A stretch of 64,000 nt of DNA from Chloroflexota bacterium (GTDB lineage Bacteria; Chloroflexota; Dehalococcoidia; E44-bin15), in the NCBI GenBank assembly GCA_030604825.1, contig JAUVVB010000007.1:1-64000 (forward strand), read 5' to 3'. The position numbers were made by a program, and so were the translations under genes. The notes under the pieces are model-generated. The model did no database searches. It was given only the letters and a program-made list of their open reading frames with translations, and had not been told where the DNA came from. Shown one piece after another: positions 38,656 to 48,683 of this stretch (positions are counted from its first letter, which is position 1; each line of letters opens with the position of its first letter).

Positions 38656-39713
38656 GCATTTTTATCACCCTAGTAGCCTTTCTGGCCATCCTCGTCGTGG
38701 TCATCCTGGTCCATGAGATAGGGCATTTCGTCACCGCGAAGCTTTCCCGGGTCAGGGTGGATGAGTTTGGCCTTGGCTTTCCCCCCCGCGTCATCGGCTT
38801 CAAGAGGGGGGAGACGGTCTATTCGCTGAACCTCATCCCATTGGGCGGCTTCGTCAGGATGGCGGGAGAGGAGGACCCCAGCGTGCCCCGGAGCCTGGCC
38901 AGCAAGAGCATCAAGACCAGGCTCCTCGTCCTCAGCTCCGGCTCCATCATGAACGCCCTCCTCCCCATACTCCTTTTCTGCCTGGTCTTCATGATCCCCA
39001 CCTCGCTATTGGTAGGGGATGTGGTGGTGACCGAGGTGGCGCCAGACTCCCCTGCGGAAAGGGCGGGAATCCTCCCCGGGGACGGCATCCTGGAGGTGAA
39101 CGGTCACACCGTCAGAAACATCCGCGACCTTTCCTATAACCTCCATCTCAACCTAGGCCGTGATGTGGATATGCTCGTCGCCAGGGACGGGGGCGAGGAG
39201 CTGGTATCGGTGCTGGCTCGATGGGACCCGCCAGAGGGTCAGGGGGCAACAGGAATAGTGGTGGAGCTGGCCAATGCCACCACGATACAGGAGTCCTATC
39301 CCTTCTGGCGGGCGATCCCCATGGGAACGGTCTATAGCGTAGAGACCCTGATCCTGTTCAAGAACGAGGTGATGAGCTGGTTTATCGCCCAAAAGGCGCC
39401 CCAGGTTGCGGGGCCAGTTGGCATCGCCCAGCTCACCGGCCAGGTAGCAAAAGGGGGCATCGGTCCCCTTATGGAGTTTACCGCCTTCATCAGCATGAAC
39501 CTGGCGATAATTAATCTACTGCCAATCCCTGGCCTGGATGGTGGCCGAATCCTTTTTGTGGCCATCGAAGGGGTTCGCCGCGGGAAGAGGATTTCCCCCA
39601 AAAGGGAGGGGCTGGTCCATCTTATCGGCTTTGCCATATTGATCCTGATAATGGTCGTGGTGACATACCAGGATATCATTCGCCTGATTAGCGGAGAGTC
39701 CCTGATCCCATGA
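38652..39713 (+). CDS. rseP: RIP (site-2) metalloprotease
   Basis: VVILVHEIGHFVTAKL, PDZ domain, NLLPIPGLDGGRI. Confidence 0.95.
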   Translation: MSIFITLVAFLAILVVVILVHEIGHFVTAKLSRVRVDEFGLGFPPRVIGFKRGETVYSLNLIPLGGFVRMAGEEDPSVPRSLASKSIKTRLLVLSSGSIMNALLPILLFCLVFMIPTSLLVGDVVVTEVAPDSPAERAGILPGDGILEVNGHTVRNIRDLSYNLHLNLGRDVDMLVARDGGEELVSVLARWDPPEGQGATGIVVELANATTIQESYPFWRAIPMGTVYSVETLILFKNEVMSWFIAQKAPQVAGPVGIAQLTGQVAKGGIGPLMEFTAFISMNLAIINLLPIPGLDGGRILFVAIEGVRRGKRISPKREGLVHLIGFAILILIMVVVTYQDIIRLISGESLIP

Positions 39714-40756
39714 TGAAGCGCAGAGCCTCAAGAGCCATCAAAATAGGAGATGTGACCGTTGGCGGCGGTGCCCCCATCGTTGTCCAGTCCATGACCAAGA
39801 CCGACACCCGAGACATCAGGGCAACCACCGACCAGATAAGGGGGCTTGAGGAGTGCGGCTGCCGCTTGGTGAGAGTTGCCGTTCCCGACAAGGAGGCCGC
39901 CCAGGCCCTCTCCTCCATAAAGCGGGGTATCCAAATCCCCCTCATCGCCGACATCCACTTCGACTATCGCCTCGCCCTCCTCGCCCTGGAAGCAGATGCT
40001 GATGGCTTGCGCCTCAATCCGGGAAATATCCGCGACCCAGAGCACATCAAGAAGATAGTTCTCGCCGCCAGGGAGCGAGAAATTCCCATGCGCATCGGGG
40101 TCAACGCTGGAAGTCTGCCAAAGGCAAGCAAGCAGAAATCGATAGTAGACCAAATGGTCAGTGCCGCCCTAGAGCACATCCAACTGTTCGAAAGCCTGGA
40201 TTTCGAGCTGATCAAGGTTTCGCTCAAGGCCTTCGATGTGCCCACCACCATTGAAGCCAATAAGGCCATCGCCCAGAAGATGCCCTATCCCCTCCATCTG
40301 GGGATTACCGAGGCTGGCACCCCGAAAAGGGGAGTAATTCGAAGCGCGCTGGGCATTGGCGCCCTGCTCTACATGGGGATCGGGGATACCATTCGCGTCT
40401 CCCTCACCGGCGACCCCAGAGAGGAGGTCTTCGCCGGCTATGAAATCCTGAAATCCCTCGATCTGGAGGAGCGCGGCCCCATCCTGATAAGCTGCCCTTC
40501 CTGCGGTCGTGCTGAGGTTGATATAATAGGCCTGGCCGAGGCGGTGGAGGAGCGCCTCCAGAAGATGGACAAGCCGATAAAGGTGGCGGTGATGGGCTGC
40601 GTGGTGAACGGCCCCGGCGAGGCCAGGGATGCCGATGTGGGCATCGCCTGCGGCAAAGGGCGGGGGGCCATCTTCCGCAAGGGCAAGCAGGTGCGCACCG
40701 TGGAGGAGAAGGACTTTCTGGAGGCATTGATGGCGGAGGTGGGGAGGGTGCAATAA
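39710..40756 (+). CDS. ispG: 4-hydroxy-3-methylbut-2-en-1-yl diphosphate synthase
   Basis: VQSMTKTDTRDIRATTDQI, PLIADIHFDYRLAL, ISCPSCGRAEVD, VMGCVVNGPGEA. Confidence 0.97.
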   Translation: MMKRRASRAIKIGDVTVGGGAPIVVQSMTKTDTRDIRATTDQIRGLEECGCRLVRVAVPDKEAAQALSSIKRGIQIPLIADIHFDYRLALLALEADADGLRLNPGNIRDPEHIKKIVLAAREREIPMRIGVNAGSLPKASKQKSIVDQMVSAALEHIQLFESLDFELIKVSLKAFDVPTTIEANKAIAQKMPYPLHLGITEAGTPKRGVIRSALGIGALLYMGIGDTIRVSLTGDPREEVFAGYEILKSLDLEERGPILISCPSCGRAEVDIIGLAEAVEERLQKMDKPIKVAVMGCVVNGPGEARDADVGIACGKGRGAIFRKGKQVRTVEEKDFLEALMAEVGRVQ

Positions 40757-41751
40757 TGGCAGAGAGGAAACGCATCGATTCTCGAGACGATCTGCTCAAG
40801 CTGATAGAGGAAAATGGGGGGAAAGCCGAAGGGCTTGACTTATCTCGAGCAATATTCAAGGAAGGGATAGACCTTTCGGAAATGGATATAACGGGGATTA
40901 TTTTGCAAGGCGCAAACTTGAATTTCGTTCTTTTTAACGGTTGTGATCTTAGTAGGGCTGATCTTCGCCATGCTAACCTTCAGTATGCTAAGTGTAACTC
41001 GCGTAATTCCAAGCCTGCGAGCCTCGTGAACACCGATCTGCGAGGTGCCAGTCTAGGCTACGCCGAGTTCAGAGACGCTGACCTTACTTGCGCAAAGTTT
41101 GGAGGACCAGAAGAGCAATCACATATGAAGGCACACCTAGATAATACTGACCTTCGGGATGCTAAGCTTTTCCTAGCTGATTTCACTGGATGTTTTCTCT
41201 ACGGCACTAAGCTCCAAGGCGCACTTATTCGTGGCGCCGACCTCATAGGGAAGGCTAATCTGGTGGAAGCTGATTGGGGGAACCATATTATAGGGGAAGA
41301 GCAAAAGGGTGATTTTGGAGATGCTGAAAGACAGTATAGGCATCTAAGGAAGTACTATGCCAGTGAAGGCATGTATGGCGTGGCAGGTAAGTTTTACTTT
41401 CGAGAGATGGAGGTAAGGAGGAAAGCAGCAAAGAGAGCAAGACGGCTTAAAGATTGGTCTTGGCTCACGCTATATGGCGTGCTATGTGGTCATGGAGAAA
41501 AGCCATTATGGGTAGTTGCATGGGCGGTGGTCGTTGTATTCGGCATGGCGCTGGGCATTTACGCAGCCAGCGCACTAGCATTCCTAAGTAGCCTTTATCA
41601 CAGCGCCGTCTCCTTCACCGCATTGGGATATGGCTTTGGTGTCTCTACCGCGGATGGCTGGGTTAAAGCGGTAGGGGCAGCGGAAGCATTTATTGGCGTT
41701 TTCATGATGGCACTGTTCTTGATAACCTTCGTCAGGAAGATGACAAGATAA
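40756..41751 (+). CDS. pentapeptide-repeat protein with C-terminal two-TM ion-channel-like domain
   Basis: Repeats A(D/N)LxxA (GANLNFVLFNGCDLSRADLRHANL...); TM, VSFTALGYGFGV filter-like segment, TM. Confidence 0.82.
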   Translation: MAERKRIDSRDDLLKLIEENGGKAEGLDLSRAIFKEGIDLSEMDITGIILQGANLNFVLFNGCDLSRADLRHANLQYAKCNSRNSKPASLVNTDLRGASLGYAEFRDADLTCAKFGGPEEQSHMKAHLDNTDLRDAKLFLADFTGCFLYGTKLQGALIRGADLIGKANLVEADWGNHIIGEEQKGDFGDAERQYRHLRKYYASEGMYGVAGKFYFREMEVRRKAAKRARRLKDWSWLTLYGVLCGHGEKPLWVVAWAVVVVFGMALGIYAASALAFLSSLYHSAVSFTALGYGFGVSTADGWVKAVGAAEAFIGVFMMALFLITFVRKMTR

Positions 41752-41763
41752 AAAGGACGAAAA

Positions 41764-43461
41764 ATGCGCCTATCCAAATTGTTCGGTAAGACGTTGCGCC
41801 AGACGCCAGCGGAGGCGGAGAATATCAGCCATCAACTCCTCTTGAAGGCGGGCATGATCCACCAGCTGGCGGCGGGAATCTATAGCTATCTGCCCCTGGG
41901 GTGGCGGGCGCTACGGAAGATCGAGAACATCATCCGCCAGGAGATGGACGCCATCGGCGGGCAGGAGCTGATGATGCCCGTGCTCCAGCCTCTTGAGATA
42001 TGGACTGAGACGGAGCGAGACCTCGCCTTCGGCAAGAGCTTGTTCACCCTGAGCGACCGCAGGGATAGAAGGCTGGTGCTGGCCCCCACCCATGAGGAGG
42101 TGATCACCGAGCTGGTTCGGCGCAACGTGCAGAGCTATCGAGACCTCCCCCTCCTCCTCTACCAGATCCAGGTTAAGTTTCGGGATGAACCCCGCCCCCG
42201 CGGCGGCCTGTTGCGGGTTCGAGAGTTCGGCATGAAGGACCTCTATAGCTTCGATGCCGATGAAGAGGCGCTGGATGTTACCTATAGAAAGGTGATCCAG
42301 GCTTATCAGCGAATCTACGAGCGCTGCGGGCTGCCTTCCATGGTGGTGGAGGCCGATAGCGGCGCCATCGGGGGCAAGGAGTCCCACGAGTTCATGGTGG
42401 TCACCGAAAGCGGCGAGGACCAGGTGATCTACTGCTCCAAGTGCGATTACTCGGCGAATGTGGAGAAGGCCGAGAGCGTAAAGCTGCCCGGCGAGGAGGA
42501 GGAGCCCCTTCCCATGGAGGAGGTGGCCACCCCAGGAATGAAGACCATCGAAGAGGTGGCAGGCTTTCTGGGCATCCCCAAGCAGAAGACCGTAAAGGCA
42601 GTTTTCTACGTCGCCGATGGGGAGATGGTGTTTGTGGCCATCAGGGGTGACCTTGAGGTAAATGAGGTGAAGCTGAAAAACGCCCTCCAGTGCCATGAGC
42701 TTCGCCTGGCCAGCGATGAGGAGGTAAAGGAGGCGGGGCTGGTGGCCGGCTCAGCCTCTCCAATAGGAATTAAGGGGATGAAGAGGGTTGCCGACCCGTC
42801 GATAACCCTGGGGACAAACCTGGTTGCCGGGGCCAATAAGCCTGATGCTCACTTCAAGAATGTCAACTATCCCCGGGATTTCGAGGTTGACCTTCTGGCG
42901 GATATCGCCATCGCCCAGGCTGGAGAGGGATGCCCCAGGTGCGGCTCAACGCTCCTCTCCGCCAGGGGGATCGAGGTGGGGCATGTATTCAAGCTGGGCA
43001 CCTTCTTCAGCGAGAAGCTGGGGGCCACTTATGTCAATCAGAGTGGGGTGGAGCGCCCCATATACATGGGCTGCTATGGCATCGGCATCGGGCGTATGCT
43101 CGCCGCAGCCATCGAGCAGAACCACGATGAAAAGGGCATCATCTGGCCCATCCCCATCGCCCCCTACCAGGTTCACCTCTGCCCCCTGTCCATGGATAAC
43201 CAGGAGGTGGCATCCAATGCGGAAACGCTCTATCTCCGATTACAGGAAGAGGGGCTGGAGGTTCTCTTCGATGACCGCCCCGAATCGCCCGGGGTTAAGC
43301 TCAATGATGCCGACCTGTTGGGAATGCCGCTGAGGGTGGTCATCAGCCCCAGAACCCTCAGCACCAGCAGCGTGGAGCTAAAGGGGCGCCGGGATAAAGA
43401 GGCAACCCTTGCCCCCCTGGAAGGGGTGGAAAAAAGGCTAAAATCCCTTTTCGCCCCCTAG
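41764..43461 (+). CDS. proS: prolyl-tRNA synthetase
   Basis: AGIYSYLPLGWRALRKIENIIRQEMD, FRDEPRPRGGLLRVREFGMKDLYSFD. Confidence 0.97.
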   Translation: MRLSKLFGKTLRQTPAEAENISHQLLLKAGMIHQLAAGIYSYLPLGWRALRKIENIIRQEMDAIGGQELMMPVLQPLEIWTETERDLAFGKSLFTLSDRRDRRLVLAPTHEEVITELVRRNVQSYRDLPLLLYQIQVKFRDEPRPRGGLLRVREFGMKDLYSFDADEEALDVTYRKVIQAYQRIYERCGLPSMVVEADSGAIGGKESHEFMVVTESGEDQVIYCSKCDYSANVEKAESVKLPGEEEEPLPMEEVATPGMKTIEEVAGFLGIPKQKTVKAVFYVADGEMVFVAIRGDLEVNEVKLKNALQCHELRLASDEEVKEAGLVAGSASPIGIKGMKRVADPSITLGTNLVAGANKPDAHFKNVNYPRDFEVDLLADIAIAQAGEGCPRCGSTLLSARGIEVGHVFKLGTFFSEKLGATYVNQSGVERPIYMGCYGIGIGRMLAAAIEQNHDEKGIIWPIPIAPYQVHLCPLSMDNQEVASNAETLYLRLQEEGLEVLFDDRPESPGVKLNDADLLGMPLRVVISPRTLSTSSVELKGRRDKEATLAPLEGVEKRLKSLFAP

Positions 43462-43489
43462 CTTTGGAGGGGGTTGCATCCTCGCCCCC

Positions 43490-43510
43490 GTTGTGATATA
43501 CTATCACAAC
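43490..43510. promoter_or_regulatory. inverted repeat upstream of nusA
   Basis: GTTGTGATA-TAC-TATCACAAC, perfect 9-bp arms. Confidence 0.55.
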
Positions 43511-43532
43511 AAGAAGAAGCGAATTACTTACT

Positions 43533-43557
43533 AAGTGGGTGTTTTCCCCACTTTTTT
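43533..43557 (+). terminator. intrinsic terminator/attenuator between proS and nusA
   Basis: AAGTGGG-TGTTTTC-CCCACTT followed by TTTT. Confidence 0.7.
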
Positions 43558-43585
43558 ATTAGATTGGGGGGAGGCTTTGGGCAAG

Positions 43586-45007
43586 ATGAAGACCGAATTC
43601 ATGCTGGCCATTACCCAGCTTGCCGCCGAGAAGAAGCTGCCTCAGGAAGTGGTGCTGGAGGCGGTAGAGGCGGCGCTGGCTTCCGCCTTCAGGAAGAATA
43701 ACTTCGCCGCCAATCAGAACATCGAGGTGAAGCTCGATCCCAACACCGGTGAGGTAACCGTATTTGCCGAAAAGGTGGTGGTAGAAACGGTAACCGATCC
43801 CCGCCTCGAGTTCTCTTTGGAGGAGGCCAAAAGGATAAAAAGGGATATCGAGCTTGGTGAAACCATCGAAGTTGAGGCCACCCCCAAAGATGCCGGCCGA
43901 ATCGCCGCTCAGACGGCAAAGCAGGTGGTGCTGCAACGCCTCCGCGAGGCGGAGAGGGAGCTTGTTTTCGAGGAGTTCTCCGATCGGGAGAGCGACATCA
44001 TCACCGGGATTGTGCAGCGAATAGAGCCCAGGCAGATCACCATGGACCTGGGCAGGACCGAGGGCATCTTGCCTAACTCGGAGCAGGTGCGCACCGAGCG
44101 CTACAGGGTGGGGCAAAGGCTAAAGGTATGCCTCTTGGAGGTACATCGCACCACCAGGGGGCCACAGATCTTCGTATCGCGGACCCACAGGAACCTACTG
44201 CGTCGCCTCCTCGAGCTGGAGGTCCCCGAGATCCACAGTGGCACTGTGGAGCTAAAGGCCATTGCCCGCGAGGCTGGCTATCGGAGCAAGGTTGCGGTGG
44301 CGGCACGCCAACCGGGAATCGATCCCGTGGGCTCGTGCGTCGGGCTGCGCGGCATCAGGATCCAGAACATCGTCAACGAGCTGAACGGGGAGAAGATCGA
44401 TGTCGTGGAGTGGCATGCCGACCCCAAGGCGTTCATTGCCAATGCCCTCAGCCCGGCTGCGGTAACCAGCGTGGAGATGGAAGAGGAGGAGAAGACGGCA
44501 ACCGTGGTGGTCCCCGACCGACAGTTATCCCTAGCCATCGGCAAGGAAGGGCAGAATGCCAGGCTTGCCGCCAAGCTCACCGGGTGGCGAATCGATATCA
44601 AGAGCGTCTCCGCTGCCGAGGCGGAAAGGGCCATCGCTGAGGAAAAGGCCGCCCTTGAAAAACCCGTAGCGGAGGAAGTGGAGGTGCCATCCGTTGCCGA
44701 GATAGAGGAGGCCGTCGCCCCAGAAGAGGAGCATGTTGAGCTTCCGGCTGCTGAGGAGGCTCCCCTGAAAGCGGTGCCCCAGATAACAGAGCCTCCCCCC
44801 CTCCGTGAGCTTCGCTTTGCCGAGGATATCTTCCCTCCCCGGGTGGTTCAGCCGGATAAAAAGGCGAAGGAAGCTAAGGGGAAGAAGAAGAAGGAGCCCG
44901 TAGAGATAGAAAAGAAGGAGGGGGTTATCAGGCCAAAGAAGGCTCGCCGCTCCCCAAGGGTCCATATCGAGGGCGAGGATGAGGAATACCAGGAACTGCT
45001 GAAGTGA
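43586..45007 (+). CDS. nusA: transcription termination/antitermination factor NusA
   Basis: [38 protein letters not shown]1 and KH domains; Glu/Lys-rich C-terminal tail. Confidence 0.96.
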   Translation: MKTEFMLAITQLAAEKKLPQEVVLEAVEAALASAFRKNNFAANQNIEVKLDPNTGEVTVFAEKVVVETVTDPRLEFSLEEAKRIKRDIELGETIEVEATPKDAGRIAAQTAKQVVLQRLREAERELVFEEFSDRESDIITGIVQRIEPRQITMDLGRTEGILPNSEQVRTERYRVGQRLKVCLLEVHRTTRGPQIFVSRTHRNLLRRLLELEVPEIHSGTVELKAIAREAGYRSKVAVAARQPGIDPVGSCVGLRGIRIQNIVNELNGEKIDVVEWHADPKAFIANALSPAAVTSVEMEEEEKTATVVVPDRQLSLAIGKEGQNARLAAKLTGWRIDIKSVSAAEAERAIAEEKAALEKPVAEEVEVPSVAEIEEAVAPEEEHVELPAAEEAPLKAVPQITEPPPLRELRFAEDIFPPRVVQPDKKAKEAKGKKKKEPVEIEKKEGVIRPKKARRSPRVHIEGEDEEYQELLK

Positions 45008-45303
45008 TGACCTCTCAAAAGAAGAAGCAGCCTCTTCCAGCAAAGCATATCCCCCAGCGCACCTGCATCGGCTGTCGCCAGGTGAGGCCGAAGCGGGAAC
45101 TGATCCGCATCGTGCGCACCGCCGAGGGTGCGGTGGAGGTGGACCCGACGGGGAAGAGATCAGGGCGCGGCACTTATTTATGTAAAGCAAAGGCCTGCTG
45201 GGAAGCGGGACTGAAAAGGGAGCGTATGGACCACACCTTGAGGGTCAAGATCGACCCCGAAGACCGGAGCAGACTTGCCCACTATGGGGAGACGCTCCCA
45301 TAA
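45004..45303 (+). CDS. YlxR/RnpM family RNA-binding protein
   Basis: RTCIGCRQVRPKRELIRIVRT, GKRSGRGTYLC. Confidence 0.93.
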   Translation: MMTSQKKKQPLPAKHIPQRTCIGCRQVRPKRELIRIVRTAEGAVEVDPTGKRSGRGTYLCKAKACWEAGLKRERMDHTLRVKIDPEDRSRLAHYGETLP

Positions 45304-45317
45304 CCAGGGGAAACCCG

Positions 45318-47144
45318 ATGAGCGCAAGAAGGAAAACCGAAAAAAAGGTTGAGGCAGCCCAGGCAAAGGCTGAGCCAGCATCCAAGTCGGAGGGTGCTAT
45401 CACCATCCCTGCTTCCCTCACCGTGAAGCAGCTTGCCGATCTGATGGGGGTGAGCGCTGTGGAGGTGATCAAAAAGTTGATGAGACAGGGCATAATGGCA
45501 AGCATCAACCAGGTGATCGACTACCAGACGGCAGCCACTATTACCCCCGATTTTGGCTATCAGGCGCTGGCGGAGCAAGGGCCAACCCAAGCGGCCCTCC
45601 TCGCCCAAAGGCGGAAGAGGTTTGTGGAAGACGATACCGGGGCGCAGAAACCCCGCCCCGCTGTGGTCACCATAATGGGGCATGTGGACCACGGCAAGAC
45701 CAAGCTCCTGGATGCCATCCGCGAGACCAACGTGGCCGCCACCGAGGTAGGTGAGATAACCCAGCATATTGGCGCCTACCAGGTAGAGGTTCACGGCCAA
45801 AAGATAACCTTCCTCGATACCCCAGGGCATGAAGCCTTCACCGCGATGCGGGCCAGGGGGGCTCAGGTAACGGATACCGCCATATTGGTGGTGGCCGCTG
45901 ACGACGGGGTAATGCCCCAAACCATAGAGGCCATCGACCACGCTCGCGCCGCCGGGGTTCCCATTGTAGTCGCCATCAACAAGATGGATAAGCCAGAGGC
46001 CAATGCCCAGCGGGTGAAGCAGCAGCTCGCCGACCTGGGGGTGGTTTGCGAGGAGTGGGGGGGCGATGTGGTATGCGTCCCCGTATCTGCCAAGAAGAAG
46101 GAGGGGATCTCCGATCTCCTGGAGAACCTGCTCATCGTTGCCGAGATGGAGGAGCTGAAGGCAAATCCAGAGCGGCGTGCCATTGGCACGGTCATCGAGG
46201 CAAAGCTTGATAAGAGCAAGGGACCCCTGGCCACCGTTCTGGTGCAGATCGGCACCCTGAAGATGGGCGATCCCTTGGTCATAGGCGATACCTGGGGAAA
46301 GGTGAAGGCCATGTTCAACGATAGGGGGAAGCGCCTCAAGAAGGCAGAGCCAGCCACCCCGGTGGAGGTCCTTGGCCTAGGGAGCGTTCCCCAGGCCGGC
46401 GATACCTTTAGGGTGACCGCCACCGAGAGGGAAGCACGCACCCTGGCCCAAAGAGGGCAGGAGGAGAAAAGGCTTGCCACCTTGAGACCGATAAGCCCCC
46501 CCCGCCTCACCGAGCTCTCCTCCCAGATTCGCGAGGGGCAGGTGAAGGAGCTCAACATCATCCTGAAGACCGATGTCCAGGGGAGCATCGAGCCCATAAA
46601 GACCTCCCTGGAGAGGCTGAGCATTGACGAGGTGAAGGTGAACATCCTCCACTCGGGGAGCGGCAGCATCACCGAAGGGGATGTGCTGCTCGCCCTGGCC
46701 TCCAGAGGGATCATCCTGGGCTTTAACACCCGCCCCGAGCCCGGGGCAAAGCAGATGGCAGAGGCCGAGGGGATTGACATCCGATTATACGAGGTGATCT
46801 ATAACCTGGTGGACGATGTGGAAAGGGCAATGAAGGGGATGCTGGAGCCCACCTATGTGGAGGTGGTGGAAGGACACGCCGAGGTACGGGCTATCTTTGC
46901 CGCCTCAAGGCGAGCAAAGGTGGTCGGGGTCTATGTCAGCGATGGCAAGGTGGCCCGTGGCGCCGGGGCACGGATAATCCGCCACGGGGAGGTCGTATTT
47001 GAATCCACCGTGTCAAGCCTGAGGAGGTTCAAGGAAGACGCCAAGGAGGTTGCCACCGGGTTTGAATGCGGCGTGGGCATCGAAGGCTATAACGACTTCG
47101 AAATCGGCGACATCATCGAGCTTTATAGAAGGGAAAGGCAATGA
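45318..47144 (+). CDS. infB: translation initiation factor IF-2
   Basis: VTIMGHVDHGKTKLLDAIRETNVA, FLDTPGHEAFTAMRARGAQVTD, AINKMDKPEAN. Confidence 0.97.
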   Translation: MSARRKTEKKVEAAQAKAEPASKSEGAITIPASLTVKQLADLMGVSAVEVIKKLMRQGIMASINQVIDYQTAATITPDFGYQALAEQGPTQAALLAQRRKRFVEDDTGAQKPRPAVVTIMGHVDHGKTKLLDAIRETNVAATEVGEITQHIGAYQVEVHGQKITFLDTPGHEAFTAMRARGAQVTDTAILVVAADDGVMPQTIEAIDHARAAGVPIVVAINKMDKPEANAQRVKQQLADLGVVCEEWGGDVVCVPVSAKKKEGISDLLENLLIVAEMEELKANPERRAIGTVIEAKLDKSKGPLATVLVQIGTLKMGDPLVIGDTWGKVKAMFNDRGKRLKKAEPATPVEVLGLGSVPQAGDTFRVTATEREARTLAQRGQEEKRLATLRPISPPRLTELSSQIREGQVKELNIILKTDVQGSIEPIKTSLERLSIDEVKVNILHSGSGSITEGDVLLALASRGIILGFNTRPEPGAKQMAEAEGIDIRLYEVIYNLVDDVERAMKGMLEPTYVEVVEGHAEVRAIFAASRRAKVVGVYVSDGKVARGAGARIIRHGEVVFESTVSSLRRFKEDAKEVATGFECGVGIEGYNDFEIGDIIELYRRERQ

Positions 47145-47506
47145 CTAGGCGCACCGAAAGGCTTAACGACCTGATCAGGGAAGAGCTAAGCGAACTGCTC
47201 CAGCGCCAGGTTAAAGACCCAAGGCTCGCCTGCTTCCTAACCATAACCAGGGTAAATACCTCCCCAGACCTGAGGCACGCCAAGGTATTCGTGAGCATCA
47301 TGGGCAGCGAGGGGGAGAAGAAGGAGGCCCTGGAGGGCTTGTCCTCCGCCTCCAGCTTCTTCCAGAGGAAGCTGAGGGGGCGCCTTTCCCTGCGTCGCAT
47401 CCCCCAGCTCAGCTTCCATAAGGACGATTCCATCGAGCGGGCAGCTCATGTGCTCCACCTGATGAAAGAGGTGGCTGCTGAAGAGAGCGGCGAAGTTGAG
47501 CGTTGA
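47141..47506 (+). CDS. rbfA: 30S ribosome-binding factor A
   Basis: RRTERLNDLIREELSELLQRQVKDPRL, FVSIMG. Confidence 0.94.
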   Translation: MTRRTERLNDLIREELSELLQRQVKDPRLACFLTITRVNTSPDLRHAKVFVSIMGSEGEKKEALEGLSSASSFFQRKLRGRLSLRRIPQLSFHKDDSIERAAHVLHLMKEVAAEESGEVER

Positions 47507-48395
47507 TGGAATCCTCAATATCCACAAGCCCGCGGGAAGGACCTCCCTGCACATCGTCAATCTGGTGAGGCGGCTCAGCGGAGAGAGGCCGGTGGGGCAC
47601 GCTGGCACCCTTGACCCCGCGGCAACCGGGGTATTACCCATTTGCCTGGGACAGGCAACCAGGTTGGTGCCCTTTCTGGTAGAAGCCCCCAAGAGCTATC
47701 AGGCCGAGATCGAGCTGGGCATCTCCACCGATACCTATGATGCTGAAGGGAAGGTCACCAACATTGGTGACCCCTCCACCATCACCAGGGAGCAGGTAGA
47801 AGGGGTGCTCCCTTCCTTTCGTGGCGTCATCCCCCAGCAGCCCCCCATGTATAGCGCCCTGAAGCACCGAGGGAGACGCCTCTATGACCTGGCCCGCGCT
47901 GGCATCGAGGTGGAAAGAGGGACCAGAAAAGCCCACATCTTTCGCCTCCAGCTCATCCGCTGGCAGCCTCCCCTTTTCACCATCGAGGTGGAGTGCGGCA
48001 AGGGCACCTACATCCGCTCCCTGGCTCACGACCTGGGCCAGTCCCTGGGCTGCGGCGCATACCTCAGGAAGCTGGTTCGCACCAGGAGCGGGCTTTTTGG
48101 GATCGAAGATAGCCTCACCATCCCCCAGCTTGAGGAAGCCTTCCGCCATGGATACTGGCGAGAGCTGCTCTATCCCATGGATGCGGTCTTGGAACATTGG
48201 AATGCCGTCATTGTGGCAGCGGAGAAGGAGCAGGCCATTGGAAATGGTCGCCCCTTGGCTCTAGACCAGGAAAGGGGCCGGGATAAATCCCGTTGCCGTG
48301 CCTATTCCCGGGATGGGCGCTTCCTAGCTGTGCTGCGCTTTCTTCCAGAAAAGGGGCTTTGGCAGCCAGAAAAGGTATTCTCAGGCCACCAATAG
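47496..48395 (+). CDS. truB: tRNA pseudouridine(55) synthase TruB
   Basis: DGILNIHKPAGRTSLHIVNLVRRLSGERPVGHAGTLDPAATGVLPICLGQATR. Confidence 0.96.
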   Translation: MSVDGILNIHKPAGRTSLHIVNLVRRLSGERPVGHAGTLDPAATGVLPICLGQATRLVPFLVEAPKSYQAEIELGISTDTYDAEGKVTNIGDPSTITREQVEGVLPSFRGVIPQQPPMYSALKHRGRRLYDLARAGIEVERGTRKAHIFRLQLIRWQPPLFTIEVECGKGTYIRSLAHDLGQSLGCGAYLRKLVRTRSGLFGIEDSLTIPQLEEAFRHGYWRELLYPMDAVLEHWNAVIVAAEKEQAIGNGRPLALDQERGRDKSRCRAYSRDGRFLAVLRFLPEKGLWQPEKVFSGHQ

Positions 48396-48429
48396 CAGCC
48401 TCAAAGCTTCACCACAGCTTTAGAGGCAC

Positions 48430-48482
48430 TTGACATCTCAGCCAAAAAGCGTTTATATTCAACGAAGCTGAAAGGAGGTGAT
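48430..48482 (+). promoter_or_regulatory. consensus-like promoter plus extended Shine-Dalgarno
   Basis: TTGACA - 18 nt - TATATT, then AAAGGAGGTGATC just before ATG. Confidence 0.65.
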
Positions 48483-48486
48483 CTAG

Positions 48487-48630
48487 ATGGCCCAAGCCTA
48501 TTGCTTCAAATGCAGGGCAAAACGGGAGATCAGGGATCCCCAAAACGTGACGCTCAAGAACGGAAGGCCGGCAATCAGGGGGACCTGCCCCGTCTGCAGA
48601 ACAAAGGTATTCCGCATTGGCAAGGGATGA
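48487..48630 (+). CDS. small zinc-ribbon protein (DUF5679-like), 47 aa; absent from ORF track
   Basis: MAQAYCFKCRAKREIRDPQNVTLKNGRPAIRGTCPVCRTKVFRIGKG. Confidence 0.88.
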   Translation: MAQAYCFKCRAKREIRDPQNVTLKNGRPAIRGTCPVCRTKVFRIGKG

Positions 48631-48683
48631 TCTGGGCGATTCGGCGCTGACCGAGGACATCCTTCTATCCTTGCTGGGGCAAT

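Noticed and set aside
45863-46780. 305-aa minus-strand ORF
   Set aside because: Antisense to infB; Ser/Pro-rich shadow frame.
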